Assembly (NCBI GenBank): GCA_002350855.1
Contig: DEFM01000020.1
Coordinates: 1 to 43,531 of the forward strand
DNA: 43,531 bases
Direction of reading: 5' to 3'
DNA from: Prevotellaceae bacterium UBA2852
GTDB taxonomy: Bacteria; Bacteroidota; Bacteroidia; Bacteroidales; Bacteroidaceae
Positions 16,885-25,084 of this stretch are shown piece by piece. Each line of letters begins with the position of its first letter. The first letter of the stretch is position 1. The notes under the pieces were generated by a model that saw nothing but the letters and a program-made list of their open reading frames with translations, had not been told where the DNA came from and did no database searches. A program made the translations under genes and the position numbers.

Positions 16885-17451
16885 TTATTGGTTTTTAATA
16901 CAATCGTTGAATGCATTCTGGACGGCAAGCAGGAAAGCACGTGATGTGATTGTAGAAGCGGTAATGGCGTCCACATCATCCTTGTCACCTGTATCCTTAG
17001 TTACCTTCAGTTCACGCTGTCCGGGGTTACGGCCGATGATATTGCTCTTTTTACCCTTCTCTCCCTGCTGGAACCATGTTCCTGCCTTGGCTCCAAGTCC
17101 AGGAGTCTCTGCATGTTCGAGAATGGTATAACCCATGATATTGCCTTCGTTGTCGAAACCGACGAGGACTTTCAGAGGTCCGCCGAATCCGTTGGTTGTG
17201 CTCTGTACAGCTGTTCCGAGTTCTGACTTGAAGACGGTGTAAGCACCTTTCTCTTCAGTAGTGTACTCGAAGTCTGCATTTGCATCCACTCCCATCACTT
17301 CCTTGATACCTTTTGCAAGGTTCTCTGCATTGATTTTCTCAATCTGAGGAGCTGTGACTGAATTGATGTATGCAAGTGCGAAACCTGCTACTATGGCGAT
17401 GCCGGTGAGGACAAGCACCATATTCATTAATGATGACTTAAGCTTCTTCAT
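16885..17451 (-). CDS. rnfG: Rnf complex subunit RnfG, covalent FMN protein
   Basis: The 188-residue protein has one N-terminal membrane helix (about 8-30) and a periplasm-side FMN-binding domain. The flavinylation motif is TASTITS, with Thr167 as the expected phosphoester-linked residue. GHAETPGLGAK-type sequence (LEHAETPGLGAKAG) is also conserved. Its start overlaps the rnfD stop (ATGA). An ApbE flavin transferase would be needed; none lies in the window. Confidence 0.95.
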   Translation of the reverse strand: MKKLKSSLMNMVLVLTGIAIVAGFALAYINSVTAPQIEKINAENLAKGIKEVMGVDANADFEYTTEEKGAYTVFKSELGTAVQSTTNGFGGPLKVLVGFDNEGNIMGYTILEHAETPGLGAKAGTWFQQGEKGKKSNIIGRNPGQRELKVTKDTGDKDDVDAITASTITSRAFLLAVQNAFNDCIKNQ

Positions 17452-18422
17452 TTCTTAACCTCCCCGAATCGTTTTGGTTTACAATAGTTGTTGATAAGAG
17501 GCACGAACGCATTCATGATGAGGATTGCGAACGACATACCTTCAGGGTATGCTCCCCACGTACGGATGACGATGGTGAGGAAGCCGATGGCTACACCGTA
17601 GATAAGCTGTCCTTTCTTCGACATAGGTGAAGTGACATAGTCAGTTGCCATGAAGATGGCACCAAGCATGAGACCACCGCTGAGGAGGTGAACAGAAGGA
17701 GTTGCATAAGCAGGATTAGCCCAGTGCAGGAGTGCTGCACAAACTGCTACTGTTCCGAGAATGCTGACTGGAATATGCCAAGTGATAATTCTGCGAACAA
17801 GCATATATACAAATCCTACAAGGAGTGCGAGGGCGCAGACTTCACCGAGTGAACCTCCCATCTTACCGATGAGCATGTCCCAAAGATCCATATCCACTGC
17901 TTCGCCATGCTTGATGAGGGCAAGTGGTGTAGCTGCGGTCTGTCCGTCGATAGCTGCGTCGGCAATAGTGGAGAATCCCAAGTTCGGAACTGGCCAAGTG
18001 GTCATCTGCACAGGAAATGAGATGAGCAGGAATGCACGTCCTGCGAGTGCAGGATTGAAGAGGTTGCATCCAAGACCGCCGAATGTCATCTTCACTACTC
18101 CTATAGCGAACAAAGCGCCAAGGATAACAATCCATACAGGAAGGTTGGAAGGGAGATTGAATGCAAGAAGTACACCAGTGAGGATGGCGCTTCCGTCACA
18201 AATACTTGTTTGCGGATTCTTTAGCATGTACTTGTTAATAGCCCATTCAAAGAATACGCATGAGGCAACCGACACTGCAGTCACCAATATAGCACCAAGT
18301 CCGAAATAAATGAACGAGCACAACATGGCAGGAACAAGTGCGATGAGCACACCGTACATATTCTTGCTCACAGAGTCGCCCGAGTGGACGTGTGGTGACA
18401 ATGATACTGTTAATTTATTCAT
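17448..18422 (-). CDS. rnfD: Rnf complex subunit RnfD, covalent FMN membrane protein
   Basis: The 324-residue polytopic protein has the family motif FGGLGCNLFNPALAGRAFL (114-132) and the flavinylation site AATPLALIK, with Thr165 as the expected FMN attachment residue. It belongs to the RnfD/NqrB family and forms part of the ion-translocating core. It is separated from rnfC by 71 bases carrying octamer repeats. Confidence 0.96.
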   Translation of the reverse strand: MNKLTVSLSPHVHSGDSVSKNMYGVLIALVPAMLCSFIYFGLGAILVTAVSVASCVFFEWAINKYMLKNPQTSICDGSAILTGVLLAFNLPSNLPVWIVILGALFAIGVVKMTFGGLGCNLFNPALAGRAFLLISFPVQMTTWPVPNLGFSTIADAAIDGQTAATPLALIKHGEAVDMDLWDMLIGKMGGSLGEVCALALLVGFVYMLVRRIITWHIPVSILGTVAVCAALLHWANPAYATPSVHLLSGGLMLGAIFMATDYVTSPMSKKGQLIYGVAIGFLTIVIRTWGAYPEGMSFAILIMNAFVPLINNYCKPKRFGEVKK

Positions 18423-18455
18423 ATGTTTGAACTTTTTCGTCTATGAGTTTCATCG

Positions 18456-18495
18456 AACTTAAGAACTTAAGAACTTAAAAACTCAAAAACTTATT
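18456..18495. repeat. Octamer repeat box between rnfC and rnfD
   Basis: Five consecutive octamers read AACTTAAG, AACTTAAG, AACTTAAA, AACTCAAA, AACTTATT; the last overlaps the rnfC stop codon. The phrase AACTTAAAAACTCAAAAA recurs at 21014-21036 and 27170-27188, each time just upstream of a gene. Confidence 0.7.
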
Positions 18496-19849
18496 ATGCT
18501 TTTGCTTTACGAGCGTGAATGATACCTAATACTGTTGACTTGCCGAGGCGTACATAGTCGAGCAATGGACGGTGCGACGGACAGGTGAACTGACATGAGC
18601 CGCATTCGATACAGCTGACCACGTCTTCCTTCTCCAGTCGTTCCCAGTCGTGCATCTCTGCCAGTTTGGAGAGGAGGAACGGTTCCAGTCCCATTGGGCA
18701 GGCACTAACACACTTAGCACAACGGATACATGGCTGTGCCTCTGCACGCTTAGCCTCTTTTTCGTTCATCAGCAGCACACCTGACGAGCCTTTGCAGATA
18801 GGCACTTCGGTATTGATGAGTGCCTTACCCATCATCGGTCCGCCACCGATCAGTTTGCCTGTGTCTTCCGGCATACCTCCGCAGGCGTCGATAAGCTGGC
18901 TCATCGGTGTTCCCATACGTACGAGGAAGTTACTTGGATGTGCCAGGCTCTTACCTGTAACGGTAACGACACGTTCGAAAAGTGGTTTGTTCTTCATAAC
19001 AGCCTCATAGACAGCGAATGCAGTTCCCACATTCTGAAGGATTGCTCCAACACTAACCGGCAATGCTGGAGGAGCTGGCACCTGACGGCCGACTACGGCG
19101 TCGATAAGCTGCTTCTCACCTCCCTGAGGATATTTCACCTTAAGAGGAACTATCTCGATATCGCCTTCGTGAATGAACTTCATTGTCTTCGACTTCATCA
19201 GTTCGATTGCATCGGGCTTGTTGTTCTCAATTCCAATGTAAGCCTTGCCTACATTCATTGCCTTCATGAGGAGAGTGACACCAACGAGGATTTCGTCGGC
19301 ATGCTCCAGCATCAGGCGATGGTCGGCAGTGAGGTATGGCTCACACTCCACAGCGTTGATGATAATCCACTCTGGCTTTGATCCTGGAGGAGGAGACAGC
19401 TTCACGTGGGTCGGGAAACAAGCGCCTCCCATACCAACGATACCTGCATTCTTGATTTTCTCCTTTATCTCGTCAGCTGTCAGTTCACGACGATCCTTCA
19501 ATGTAACCAGGTCGGCAGAGCGATCAATACCCTCTTCCCACTCGTCTCCTTCAACAGTAATGTATATAGCTGGCTTGGCATAACCGCTGGCGTCAACCAC
19601 GGTGTCAACTTTCAGCACAGTACCTGAAACCGAAGAGAAGATAGGTGCTGACACGAAACCACCTGCTTCTGCAATCATGGTACCCACTTTCACCTTGTCG
19701 CCTTTGGCAACGATGGCTTTGGCAGGTGCACCGATATGCTGGCTCAAGGGGAACACGGCCACCTTAGGCAGCTCGGCAACCTTGATGGGTTCGGCGGCTG
19801 ACAGTTTATTCTCTGCTGGATGTACTCCACCAATTCTAAATGTCTTCAT
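18494..19849 (-). CDS. rnfC: Rnf complex subunit RnfC, NADH/ferredoxin-side Fe-S flavoprotein
   Basis: The 451-residue peripheral subunit starts MKTFRIGGVHP. It has the NuoF-like nucleotide/FMN domain (GMGGACFPTHVK, INAVECEPYLTADH), a SLBB region and two C-terminal [4Fe-4S] motifs, CIRCAKCVSACP and CIECGSCQFTCP. It exchanges electrons with NAD(H) on the cytoplasmic side. It starts 2 bases after the rnfB stop. Length is typical of Bacteroidetes RnfC. Confidence 0.96.
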   Translation of the reverse strand: MKTFRIGGVHPAENKLSAAEPIKVAELPKVAVFPLSQHIGAPAKAIVAKGDKVKVGTMIAEAGGFVSAPIFSSVSGTVLKVDTVVDASGYAKPAIYITVEGDEWEEGIDRSADLVTLKDRRELTADEIKEKIKNAGIVGMGGACFPTHVKLSPPPGSKPEWIIINAVECEPYLTADHRLMLEHADEILVGVTLLMKAMNVGKAYIGIENNKPDAIELMKSKTMKFIHEGDIEIVPLKVKYPQGGEKQLIDAVVGRQVPAPPALPVSVGAILQNVGTAFAVYEAVMKNKPLFERVVTVTGKSLAHPSNFLVRMGTPMSQLIDACGGMPEDTGKLIGGGPMMGKALINTEVPICKGSSGVLLMNEKEAKRAEAQPCIRCAKCVSACPMGLEPFLLSKLAEMHDWERLEKEDVVSCIECGSCQFTCPSHRPLLDYVRLGKSTVLGIIHARKAKA

Positions 19850-19851
19850 GC

Positions 19852-20964
19852 TTATTTCGTTTTAATTCCCAATAAAATTTGCTGTGAAACAGGCAACGAT
19901 GCTTCGTAGTTGTGCTCCACCTTCTCAATAGTCTCGTTTTTACCTTCACCCTGAACCAGGTCAACTGTTCCTGCAAGCATATACTGCTGCGATGGCAGCA
20001 ATGGTGCATCGAACTTAACCTCGATTGGTTTGTCGTAAGGACGGGTGTTGGTGTTCTTCACTGCAGGAGCACTGGATTCACTCTTTGCAGCGGCAGCTGG
20101 CTTAGCTGCAGCGGGCTTCTTCTCGATCTTCTTGCGTGGTTCTCCCAGCATGATGATACAAGCCTTTGGACATGCTTCCTCGCAGGCACGGCATGAGATA
20201 CATTTCTCTGCATCGATGTATGAGAGGTTGTTCTCCACTGTGATGGCATCAGCGCCACACACTTGCTTACACTTGCTGCAACCGATACATGAAGCTGCAC
20301 ATGCCTTGTTTGCCGCAGCACCCTTGTCCTTGTTCATACAAGTCACAACCATTCCTTGCTTCTGATCGTCAACTTGACGGATCTCGATGATGTTGCGAGG
20401 ACAAGCCTTGGCACATGCTCCGCAGGCTGTACACTTAGCGCGGTCCACCTCTGGCAGACCTGTCTCAGGATTGATGCTGATAGCACCGAACTGACATGCT
20501 GCCACACAGTCGCCACAGCCGAGACAGCCGTATGCACAGGCTGTTTCACCCATGCAGGTGGTGTTGGCGATGCGACATGTCTGTACACCATCATAACTAA
20601 CAAGGCGCGGACGGTTCTCGCACGTGCCATTACAACGGACAACAGCCACCTTTGGTGCGGCTGCCGCAGCTGCCTGCAAACCAAGAATGGCTGCAACCTT
20701 ATCCATACATGGCTGTCCGCCTACCGGGCAGAAGAGGCTTCCAAGTTCACCGGCTTCGTCAGCAGCCTTTACACAAGCTGATGCCATACCGCCACATCCT
20801 GGGAATCCACAACCACCGCAGTTGGCTCCAGGCAACACTTCGTTTACCTGACCGATGCGTGGATCTTCCTTAACTGCGAATTTCTTGGCAGTGAAGAACA
20901 GCACGAGGGCTGCTATCAATCCTACTGATCCAAGAACAATCACAGCGATTAGAATTACGTTCAT
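19852..20964 (-). CDS. rnfB: Rnf complex subunit RnfB with extended C-terminal tail
   Basis: The 370-residue protein has an N-terminal membrane anchor (about 4-26), a Fe-S domain with GANCGGCGFPGC (47-57), and four ferredoxin-type cysteine clusters at about 143-157, 178-188, 222-236 and 255-269. It receives electrons from ferredoxin. From residue 277 onward it carries a tail of about 94 residues: an Ala/Lys/Pro linker, then a conserved-looking block (PYDKPIEVKFDAPLLPSQQY). This is longer than most RnfB proteins, and the tail function is unknown. Confidence 0.95.
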   Translation of the reverse strand: MNVILIAVIVLGSVGLIAALVLFFTAKKFAVKEDPRIGQVNEVLPGANCGGCGFPGCGGMASACVKAADEAGELGSLFCPVGGQPCMDKVAAILGLQAAAAAAPKVAVVRCNGTCENRPRLVSYDGVQTCRIANTTCMGETACAYGCLGCGDCVAACQFGAISINPETGLPEVDRAKCTACGACAKACPRNIIEIRQVDDQKQGMVVTCMNKDKGAAANKACAASCIGCSKCKQVCGADAITVENNLSYIDAEKCISCRACEEACPKACIIMLGEPRKKIEKKPAAAKPAAAAKSESSAPAVKNTNTRPYDKPIEVKFDAPLLPSQQYMLAGTVDLVQGEGKNETIEKVEHNYEASLPVSQQILLGIKTK

Positions 20965-21013
20965 AAATTATTATTTTAGTTTTAAGTTAATTTTTAGTTC
21001 TTTAGTTTGTAAA

Positions 21014-21036
21014 TTTTAAGTTTTTGAGTTTTTAAG
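21014..21036. repeat. Octamer repeat box upstream of rnfB
   Basis: On the minus strand the region reads CTTAAAAACTCAAAAACTT and beyond. It is the same phrase as in the rnfC-rnfD gap (but in the opposite sense relative to the downstream gene) and as in front of the 77-residue gene at 27194. Confidence 0.65.
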
Positions 21037-21079
21037 GTAAAATGTTATCGACTTTAGTCGCTTCGGGCAAAGCTCCAAA

Positions 21080-21110
21080 GAATTCTTCACTCTTCATTCT
21101 TCACTCTTCA
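21080..21110 (-). repeat. GTGAAGAATGAAGA box after rseC
   Basis: The minus strand carries two GTGAAGAA units joined by TGAAGA, starting directly after the rseC stop codon. Near-identical boxes end lpxB (26965-26984) and lysS (29358-29384). Confidence 0.7.
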
Positions 21111-21527
21111 TTACTCTATCCAAAAGGAGAAATGTCTGCTCAGTCTGTTTTTGAAACATGCAAGCAAGGCGTAGTAAACAGCGAGGATTCCAAGTGCGCC
21201 AAGTATGGATGCAAGTTCGCCAAGACCGAGGACATTCAGCGCCGCAACAATCCACAGCACCATAATCACCAGTGGCAAACCGAAAGCAAGCCATACAGCG
21301 TTTCTGCCCATAGTCAGGGAGCCGCAAACCACCACTTCATCACCCACTTTATGATTTCCCATGGCATTCCATACGTCAATCACTTTCTCCGTTGCTTCGG
21401 CTGATGCACACATTGCCTTCACCTGACACGAACTGCATGCAGAGGTTTGAAGAATCCTAACACGCACGTGTCCATTTTCTACGCTTTCTACAACTCCCTC
21501 ATGGGTGATTTTTCCTTTATCATGCAT
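21111..21527 (-). CDS. rseC: RseC/MucC-family membrane protein linked to Rnf
   Basis: The 138-residue protein has an N-terminal domain with the RseC-type cysteine motif (C31, C34, C40) and two central membrane helices (about 78-120). RseC proteins act in SoxR reduction together with Rsx/Rnf, and in Bacteroidetes the gene commonly heads the rnf operon, as here. It probably assists assembly or redox tuning of Rnf; the exact role is unproven. Confidence 0.88.
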   Translation of the reverse strand: MHDKGKITHEGVVESVENGHVRVRILQTSACSSCQVKAMCASAEATEKVIDVWNAMGNHKVGDEVVVCGSLTMGRNAVWLAFGLPLVIMVLWIVAALNVLGLGELASILGALGILAVYYALLACFKNRLSRHFSFWIE

Positions 21528-21556
21528 GAGTTTTTAAGTTAATAAAATTCATCTCG

Positions 21557-21587
21557 CAAATTTAGCATTAATTTTTGTTTCGACAAA
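21557..21587 (-). promoter_or_regulatory. Promoter of the rseC-rnfBCDGEA operon
   Basis: The minus strand reads TTTG (21584-21587), 19 bases, then TAAATTTG (21557-21564). It lies 30 bases upstream of rseC and inside the gap after nhaC, so the rnf operon can be transcribed separately from uxaA-nhaC. Confidence 0.8.
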
Positions 21588-21619
21588 ATTTTATGCAGGT
21601 TTTATGCATCAATGGCTGC

Positions 21620-22888
21620 TCAGGCGTATTTGCGTGGCAGTCGCCACCACACACATACTATAATAGTCAGGGCAAGGGCAAAGGGATAGAACAGATACTG
21701 GATAATGGCTACAGGGCTGACCGATGCAAGTCCTGCCGCTATCAATATCTGAGCGCCATAGGGCAGCAACCCCTGGGTAACGCACGAGGCCGTATCCAGG
21801 ATACTTGCGCTCTTACGCTTGTCCACACCGAATTTGTTTGCTATGTCGTAGGCAATCGGTCCTGCCGTCATGATTGCAACCGTATTGTTTGCAGTGCAGA
21901 TGTTCACAAGGCAGACGAGCAAGGCTATGCTCATTTCCGCACCGCGTTTTCCCGAGATGCGCCACGTTATCGCCTTGATGATATACTCCACCCCGCCGTT
22001 ATGACGGATTATGGCGAGCATACCACCAGCAAGCAGAGTCATAATCAGCAGCTCGGACATACCGGTCATTCCGTCAGCCAAAGCGTGGAACCACCCGAAC
22101 ACATCATAGTCGCCCAAGGCTATCCCGATGACTCCGCTCAGGCACAGTCCTATAACCAGTACCAGCAGCACGTTCACGCCCATGATAGCCGACACTATCA
22201 CGACCATATAGGGTATGACTTTCCAGAAATTCACATCACCCGCTTCCTCCACTTCCTCCACACTTCTTCCAAGATAGTAGTAAAGCACTATCATCAGTAG
22301 GGCTGCAGGCATCACTATGCGAGAATTCACCCTGAACTTATCGCTCATCCGGCAATGCTGTGTCTGCGTAGCAACAATCGTCGTGTCGCTTATGAACGAG
22401 AGATTATCTCCGAAATAAGCACCTCCAACCACTATTGCCACAGCCAGCGGCACAGCCACATTCGAGCTATTGGCTATACCTACAGCCACGGGAGTCAAGG
22501 CGGCGATGGTTCCCACAGACGTACCAATTGACAGGGAAATCAGACACGACGCTATGAACAGACCGGGCAGCAGAAACGATGAAGGCAGACACCAGAGGGT
22601 GAGATTCACCACAGCGTCCACCGACCCCATCTTCTCAGCCGAATTGGCAAAGGCACCGGCAAGCAGGAATATCCACAGCATCAGCATCATGTTGCCGTTT
22701 CCCGCACCCTTGGCAAAGATCTCAAGTCTCTCGTTCACCGTACCCTTAGTGATGAACACCGCATAGACGGACGACACCAGAAAAGCCACAGTAATCGGGA
22801 CTATGTAGAAATCCCCTGCCACCACACTTGCCACCAGGTAGAGGCAAAGCAGGAGAATCAGCGGAGATAAAGCCTTCAATGCCTTCAC
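21620..22888 (-). CDS. NhaC-family Na+/H+ antiporter-like transporter
   Basis: The 422-residue polytopic protein has about 11 membrane helices and NhaC-family blocks such as SIGTSVGTIAALTPVAVGIA and VGGAYFGDNLSFISDTTIVA. It starts with GTG overlapping the uxaA stop (GTGA), so it is made together with a sugar-acid dehydratase. It either exchanges Na+ for H+, which fits the adjacent Rnf ion pump, or, given that coupling, imports an organic acid. Family is clear, substrate is not. Confidence 0.85.
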   Translation of the reverse strand: MKALKALSPLILLLCLYLVASVVAGDFYIVPITVAFLVSSVYAVFITKGTVNERLEIFAKGAGNGNMMLMLWIFLLAGAFANSAEKMGSVDAVVNLTLWCLPSSFLLPGLFIASCLISLSIGTSVGTIAALTPVAVGIANSSNVAVPLAVAIVVGGAYFGDNLSFISDTTIVATQTQHCRMSDKFRVNSRIVMPAALLMIVLYYYLGRSVEEVEEAGDVNFWKVIPYMVVIVSAIMGVNVLLVLVIGLCLSGVIGIALGDYDVFGWFHALADGMTGMSELLIMTLLAGGMLAIIRHNGGVEYIIKAITWRISGKRGAEMSIALLVCLVNICTANNTVAIMTAGPIAYDIANKFGVDKRKSASILDTASCVTQGLLPYGAQILIAAGLASVSPVAIIQYLFYPFALALTIIVCVWWRLPRKYA

Positions 22889-24438
22889 AGAGTCACACCG
22901 TTTTTGAAAATTGCAATTTCCTGATAATTCTTACGTTCGTTCCATGTAGTTTCACCGTTAGCCACAGCCACCACCTTGTTCACAAATTCCGCAAAGACCT
23001 GCTGCATGCTTTTTCCTTCCACGAGGGTACCGGCATTAAAGTCAATCCACATGGGTTTACGGCTTGCAAGAGTGGAGTTGGTGGAAATTTTCACTGTTGG
23101 CACGAATGTACCAAACGGAGTTCCACGACCTGTGGTAAACAGTACCATGTGGCATCCGCTTGCAGCCAATGCAGTCGAGGCAACCAGGTCGTTACCCGGA
23201 GCCGAAAGCAGGTTAAGCCCCTTGGTCTCAAGGCGCTCACCGTAAGCCAGTACACCCCTCACCGCACTCTTGCCGCACTTCTGTGTGCATCCCAGAGCTT
23301 TGTCCTCAAGAGTGGAGATACCGCCCTTCTTGTTTCCTGGAGAAGGATTCTCACCCACAGGTTCACCATGACTCAGGAAATAGTCCTTGAAATCATTGAC
23401 CAGCTTCACAGTCTGGTTGAAAAGCGACTCGTCAGCACACCTGTTCATTAATATCGTTTCCGCCCCGAACATCTCCGGAACTTCGGTCAGTACAGTTGTC
23501 CCGCCCTGTGACACCACATAGTCGCTCAGCACGCCAAGCAGCGGATTGGCTGTAATGCCCGAGAAACCATCGCTTCCGCCACACTTCAGACCTATGCGAA
23601 GTTCACTTAGAGGCACATCCTGCCGCACGTCACCATGCATCTGTGCAGCAAGTTCACGCAGCATCTTCATACCCTCCTCCACTTCATCGCCATCAACTTC
23701 CTGAGTCACCAGCAGCTTCACACGGCTTTGGTCGTAGTCACCCAGTAGCTTCACGAAATCGCGTGGCTGATTATTCTCGCAACCAAGACCCACTATCAGC
23801 ACACCGCCAGCGTTGGGATGCAGCACAATGTCGCGAAGCACCTTGCGTGTATTCTCATGATCCTCGCTCAGTTGTGAACAACCATAGTTATGTGGAAAAG
23901 CTGCAACTCTGTCAATTCCAGCCACCTTTACATCTTCTGAAGTATTGCTTAAACCCAATTCAATTTTAATTATGTCAGCCAATTGATTAACAATTCCATT
24001 TACGCAACCAACAGTAGGCACAATCCACAGCTCATTTCTGATTCCTACATCGCCGTTTCGTCTGCGGTAACCCTTGAACGAAACGGGCAATCCCTCCACG
24101 TTTACATCCACCTTTGCGTCCTCACCTTTGGCAATCTGTTCGGCAGTAAACACAGGCTTGTACTCATAGCTAAGAAGTCCCTTCAGATTGGTCTTGATGT
24201 GGCGGTCATCCACCCACTCACCGGCACGATGTCCTTCCTTCAGCCTTCCGATGGGATAGCCGTACTTAACCACGTCCTCGCCTTCCTTCAGATCCATCAG
24301 CAGGAATTTATGTCCAGCAGGCACCTCAGTCTGCATCACCATTTCCTTGCCGTCCACCACAATCTGTTCGCCTTTCTCCAGCGGTTCTATAGCAACCGCC
24401 ACATTATCACTTGGATTGATTCTTAGAAACTTTATCAT
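22885..24438 (-). CDS. uxaA: UxaA-family altronate dehydratase
   Basis: The 517-residue protein has an N-terminal SAF domain (about 1-95: IVVDGKEM, GHKF, VVKYGYPIG) and a large C-terminal catalytic domain with VGCVNGI, HNYGCSQL, GLGCENNQ, KCGGSDGFSG and CTQKCGKSAV. These match UxaA, which dehydrates D-altronate to 2-keto-3-deoxygluconate in galacturonate use. Other UxaA-like sugar-acid dehydratases cannot be excluded. A good promoter (24467-24497) precedes it, with an operator-like repeat array behind that. Confidence 0.9.
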   Translation of the reverse strand: MIKFLRINPSDNVAVAIEPLEKGEQIVVDGKEMVMQTEVPAGHKFLLMDLKEGEDVVKYGYPIGRLKEGHRAGEWVDDRHIKTNLKGLLSYEYKPVFTAEQIAKGEDAKVDVNVEGLPVSFKGYRRRNGDVGIRNELWIVPTVGCVNGIVNQLADIIKIELGLSNTSEDVKVAGIDRVAAFPHNYGCSQLSEDHENTRKVLRDIVLHPNAGGVLIVGLGCENNQPRDFVKLLGDYDQSRVKLLVTQEVDGDEVEEGMKMLRELAAQMHGDVRQDVPLSELRIGLKCGGSDGFSGITANPLLGVLSDYVVSQGGTTVLTEVPEMFGAETILMNRCADESLFNQTVKLVNDFKDYFLSHGEPVGENPSPGNKKGGISTLEDKALGCTQKCGKSAVRGVLAYGERLETKGLNLLSAPGNDLVASTALAASGCHMVLFTTGRGTPFGTFVPTVKISTNSTLASRKPMWIDFNAGTLVEGKSMQQVFAEFVNKVVAVANGETTWNERKNYQEIAIFKNGVTL

Positions 24439-24466
24439 TTTGTCCTACGATTATTATTTCACCCCA

Positions 24467-24497
24467 CAAAGTTATATTATATTATCGACAATGCAAA
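24467..24497 (-). promoter_or_regulatory. uxaA-nhaC promoter
   Basis: The minus strand reads TTTG (24494-24497), 19 bases, then TAACTTTG (24467-24474), 29 bases upstream of the uxaA ATG. Confidence 0.8.
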
Positions 24498-24513
24498 ATC
24501 ATCGCGCAAAAAT

Positions 24514-24610
24514 ACCACAGTGCTTTCAAAATACCACCACAGTGAAACCACATAAAAGACTTAAGTCTGATACGTAAACCACTACGGTGGAAAAAAAATC
24601 ACACTACGGT
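24514..24610 (-). promoter_or_regulatory. Array of ACCAC-type direct repeats upstream of the uxaA promoter
   Basis: ACCACAGTG occurs at 24514-24522 and 24536-24544, exactly 22 bases apart. CACTACGGT occurs at 24580-24588 and 24602-24610, also 22 bases apart. CCAC-TACG-GTGG (24579-24590) is itself an inverted repeat. Two-turn spacing just upstream of the -33 element fits binding sites for an activator. The regulator is not in the window. Confidence 0.55.
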
Positions 24611-24743
24611 CAAAAAGTCGAACCTCACCTAATAAACGGATTTTACTTTAGTGAAGGGATGGAAATGCAACTTGAAAAGCATAAATATACTGATAAAACA
24701 TAACCGCAAAGCTAGTGTTAGGTTAATTATTGTTGAAAGCGTA

Positions 24744-24783
24744 AAAAAAACAAAAAAAGGATGCAGTTTTAAGCTACATCCTT
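24744..24783 (-). terminator. Terminator of tRNA-Gln
   Basis: On the minus strand GGATGTAG pairs with CTGCATCC (one G-U pair) and is followed by a long T-run. It starts 10 bases after the tRNA 3' end. Confidence 0.85.
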
Positions 24784-24792
24784 TATTATGTG

Positions 24793-24864
24793 TTGGGATA
24801 CTCGGGCTCGAACCAAGAATAACAGGACCAGAATCTGTTGTGTTGCCAATTACACCATATCCCA
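24793..24864 (-). tRNA. tRNA-Gln (anticodon CUG)
   Basis: The 72-base cloverleaf has acceptor TGGGATA/TATCCCA, D-stem GTGT/ACAC with TTGG in the loop, anticodon loop TTCTGGT (CTG at 34-36), T-arm CTTGG-TTCGAGC-CCGAG and discriminator A. CCA is not encoded. The anticodon stem ACAGA/CCTGT has an A31-C39 mismatch. Its own promoter (24921-24952) and terminator (24744-24783) make it a single-gene unit. Confidence 0.93.
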
Positions 24865-24920
24865 AACTAAAATTGCACGAAATCCATCCATGCTGCAACT
24901 CCATTTTCGAATTGCGAGTG

Positions 24921-24952
24921 CAAAGGTACGAGTTTTCTGTATTTCCACCAAA
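24921..24952 (-). promoter_or_regulatory. tRNA-Gln promoter
   Basis: The minus strand reads TTTG (24949-24952), 20 bases, then TACCTTTG (24921-24928), 56 bases upstream of the tRNA. Confidence 0.85.
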
Positions 24953-25046
24953 CTTTTTTACAAAAAATAAAAAAAATAAATAATCAAATAATTAAGGCAC
25001 AATCAAATTCTTATATATTAATTATGTGTAAATAGAGGATTTTTCG

Positions 25047-25054
25047 TATCTTTG
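25047..25054 (+). promoter_or_regulatory. surE-lpxB -7 element
   Basis: TATCTTTG lies 30 bases before the surE ATG at 25085 and overlaps a TTG at 25052, which rules that TTG out as the start. Confidence 0.75.
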
Positions 25055-25084
25055 CAAAGTTTTTACGTAACTCAAAAAATCAAA

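Noticed and set aside
24651..24983. 110-codon frame across the tRNA-Gln region
   Set aside because: It runs through the tRNA gene, its terminator and its promoter on the opposite strand; the translation has no recognisable features.
25052..25084. Upstream TTG start for surE
   Set aside because: It lies inside the TATCTTTG -7 element, so it would not be transcribed; the ATG at 25085 gives the normal SurE N-terminus.
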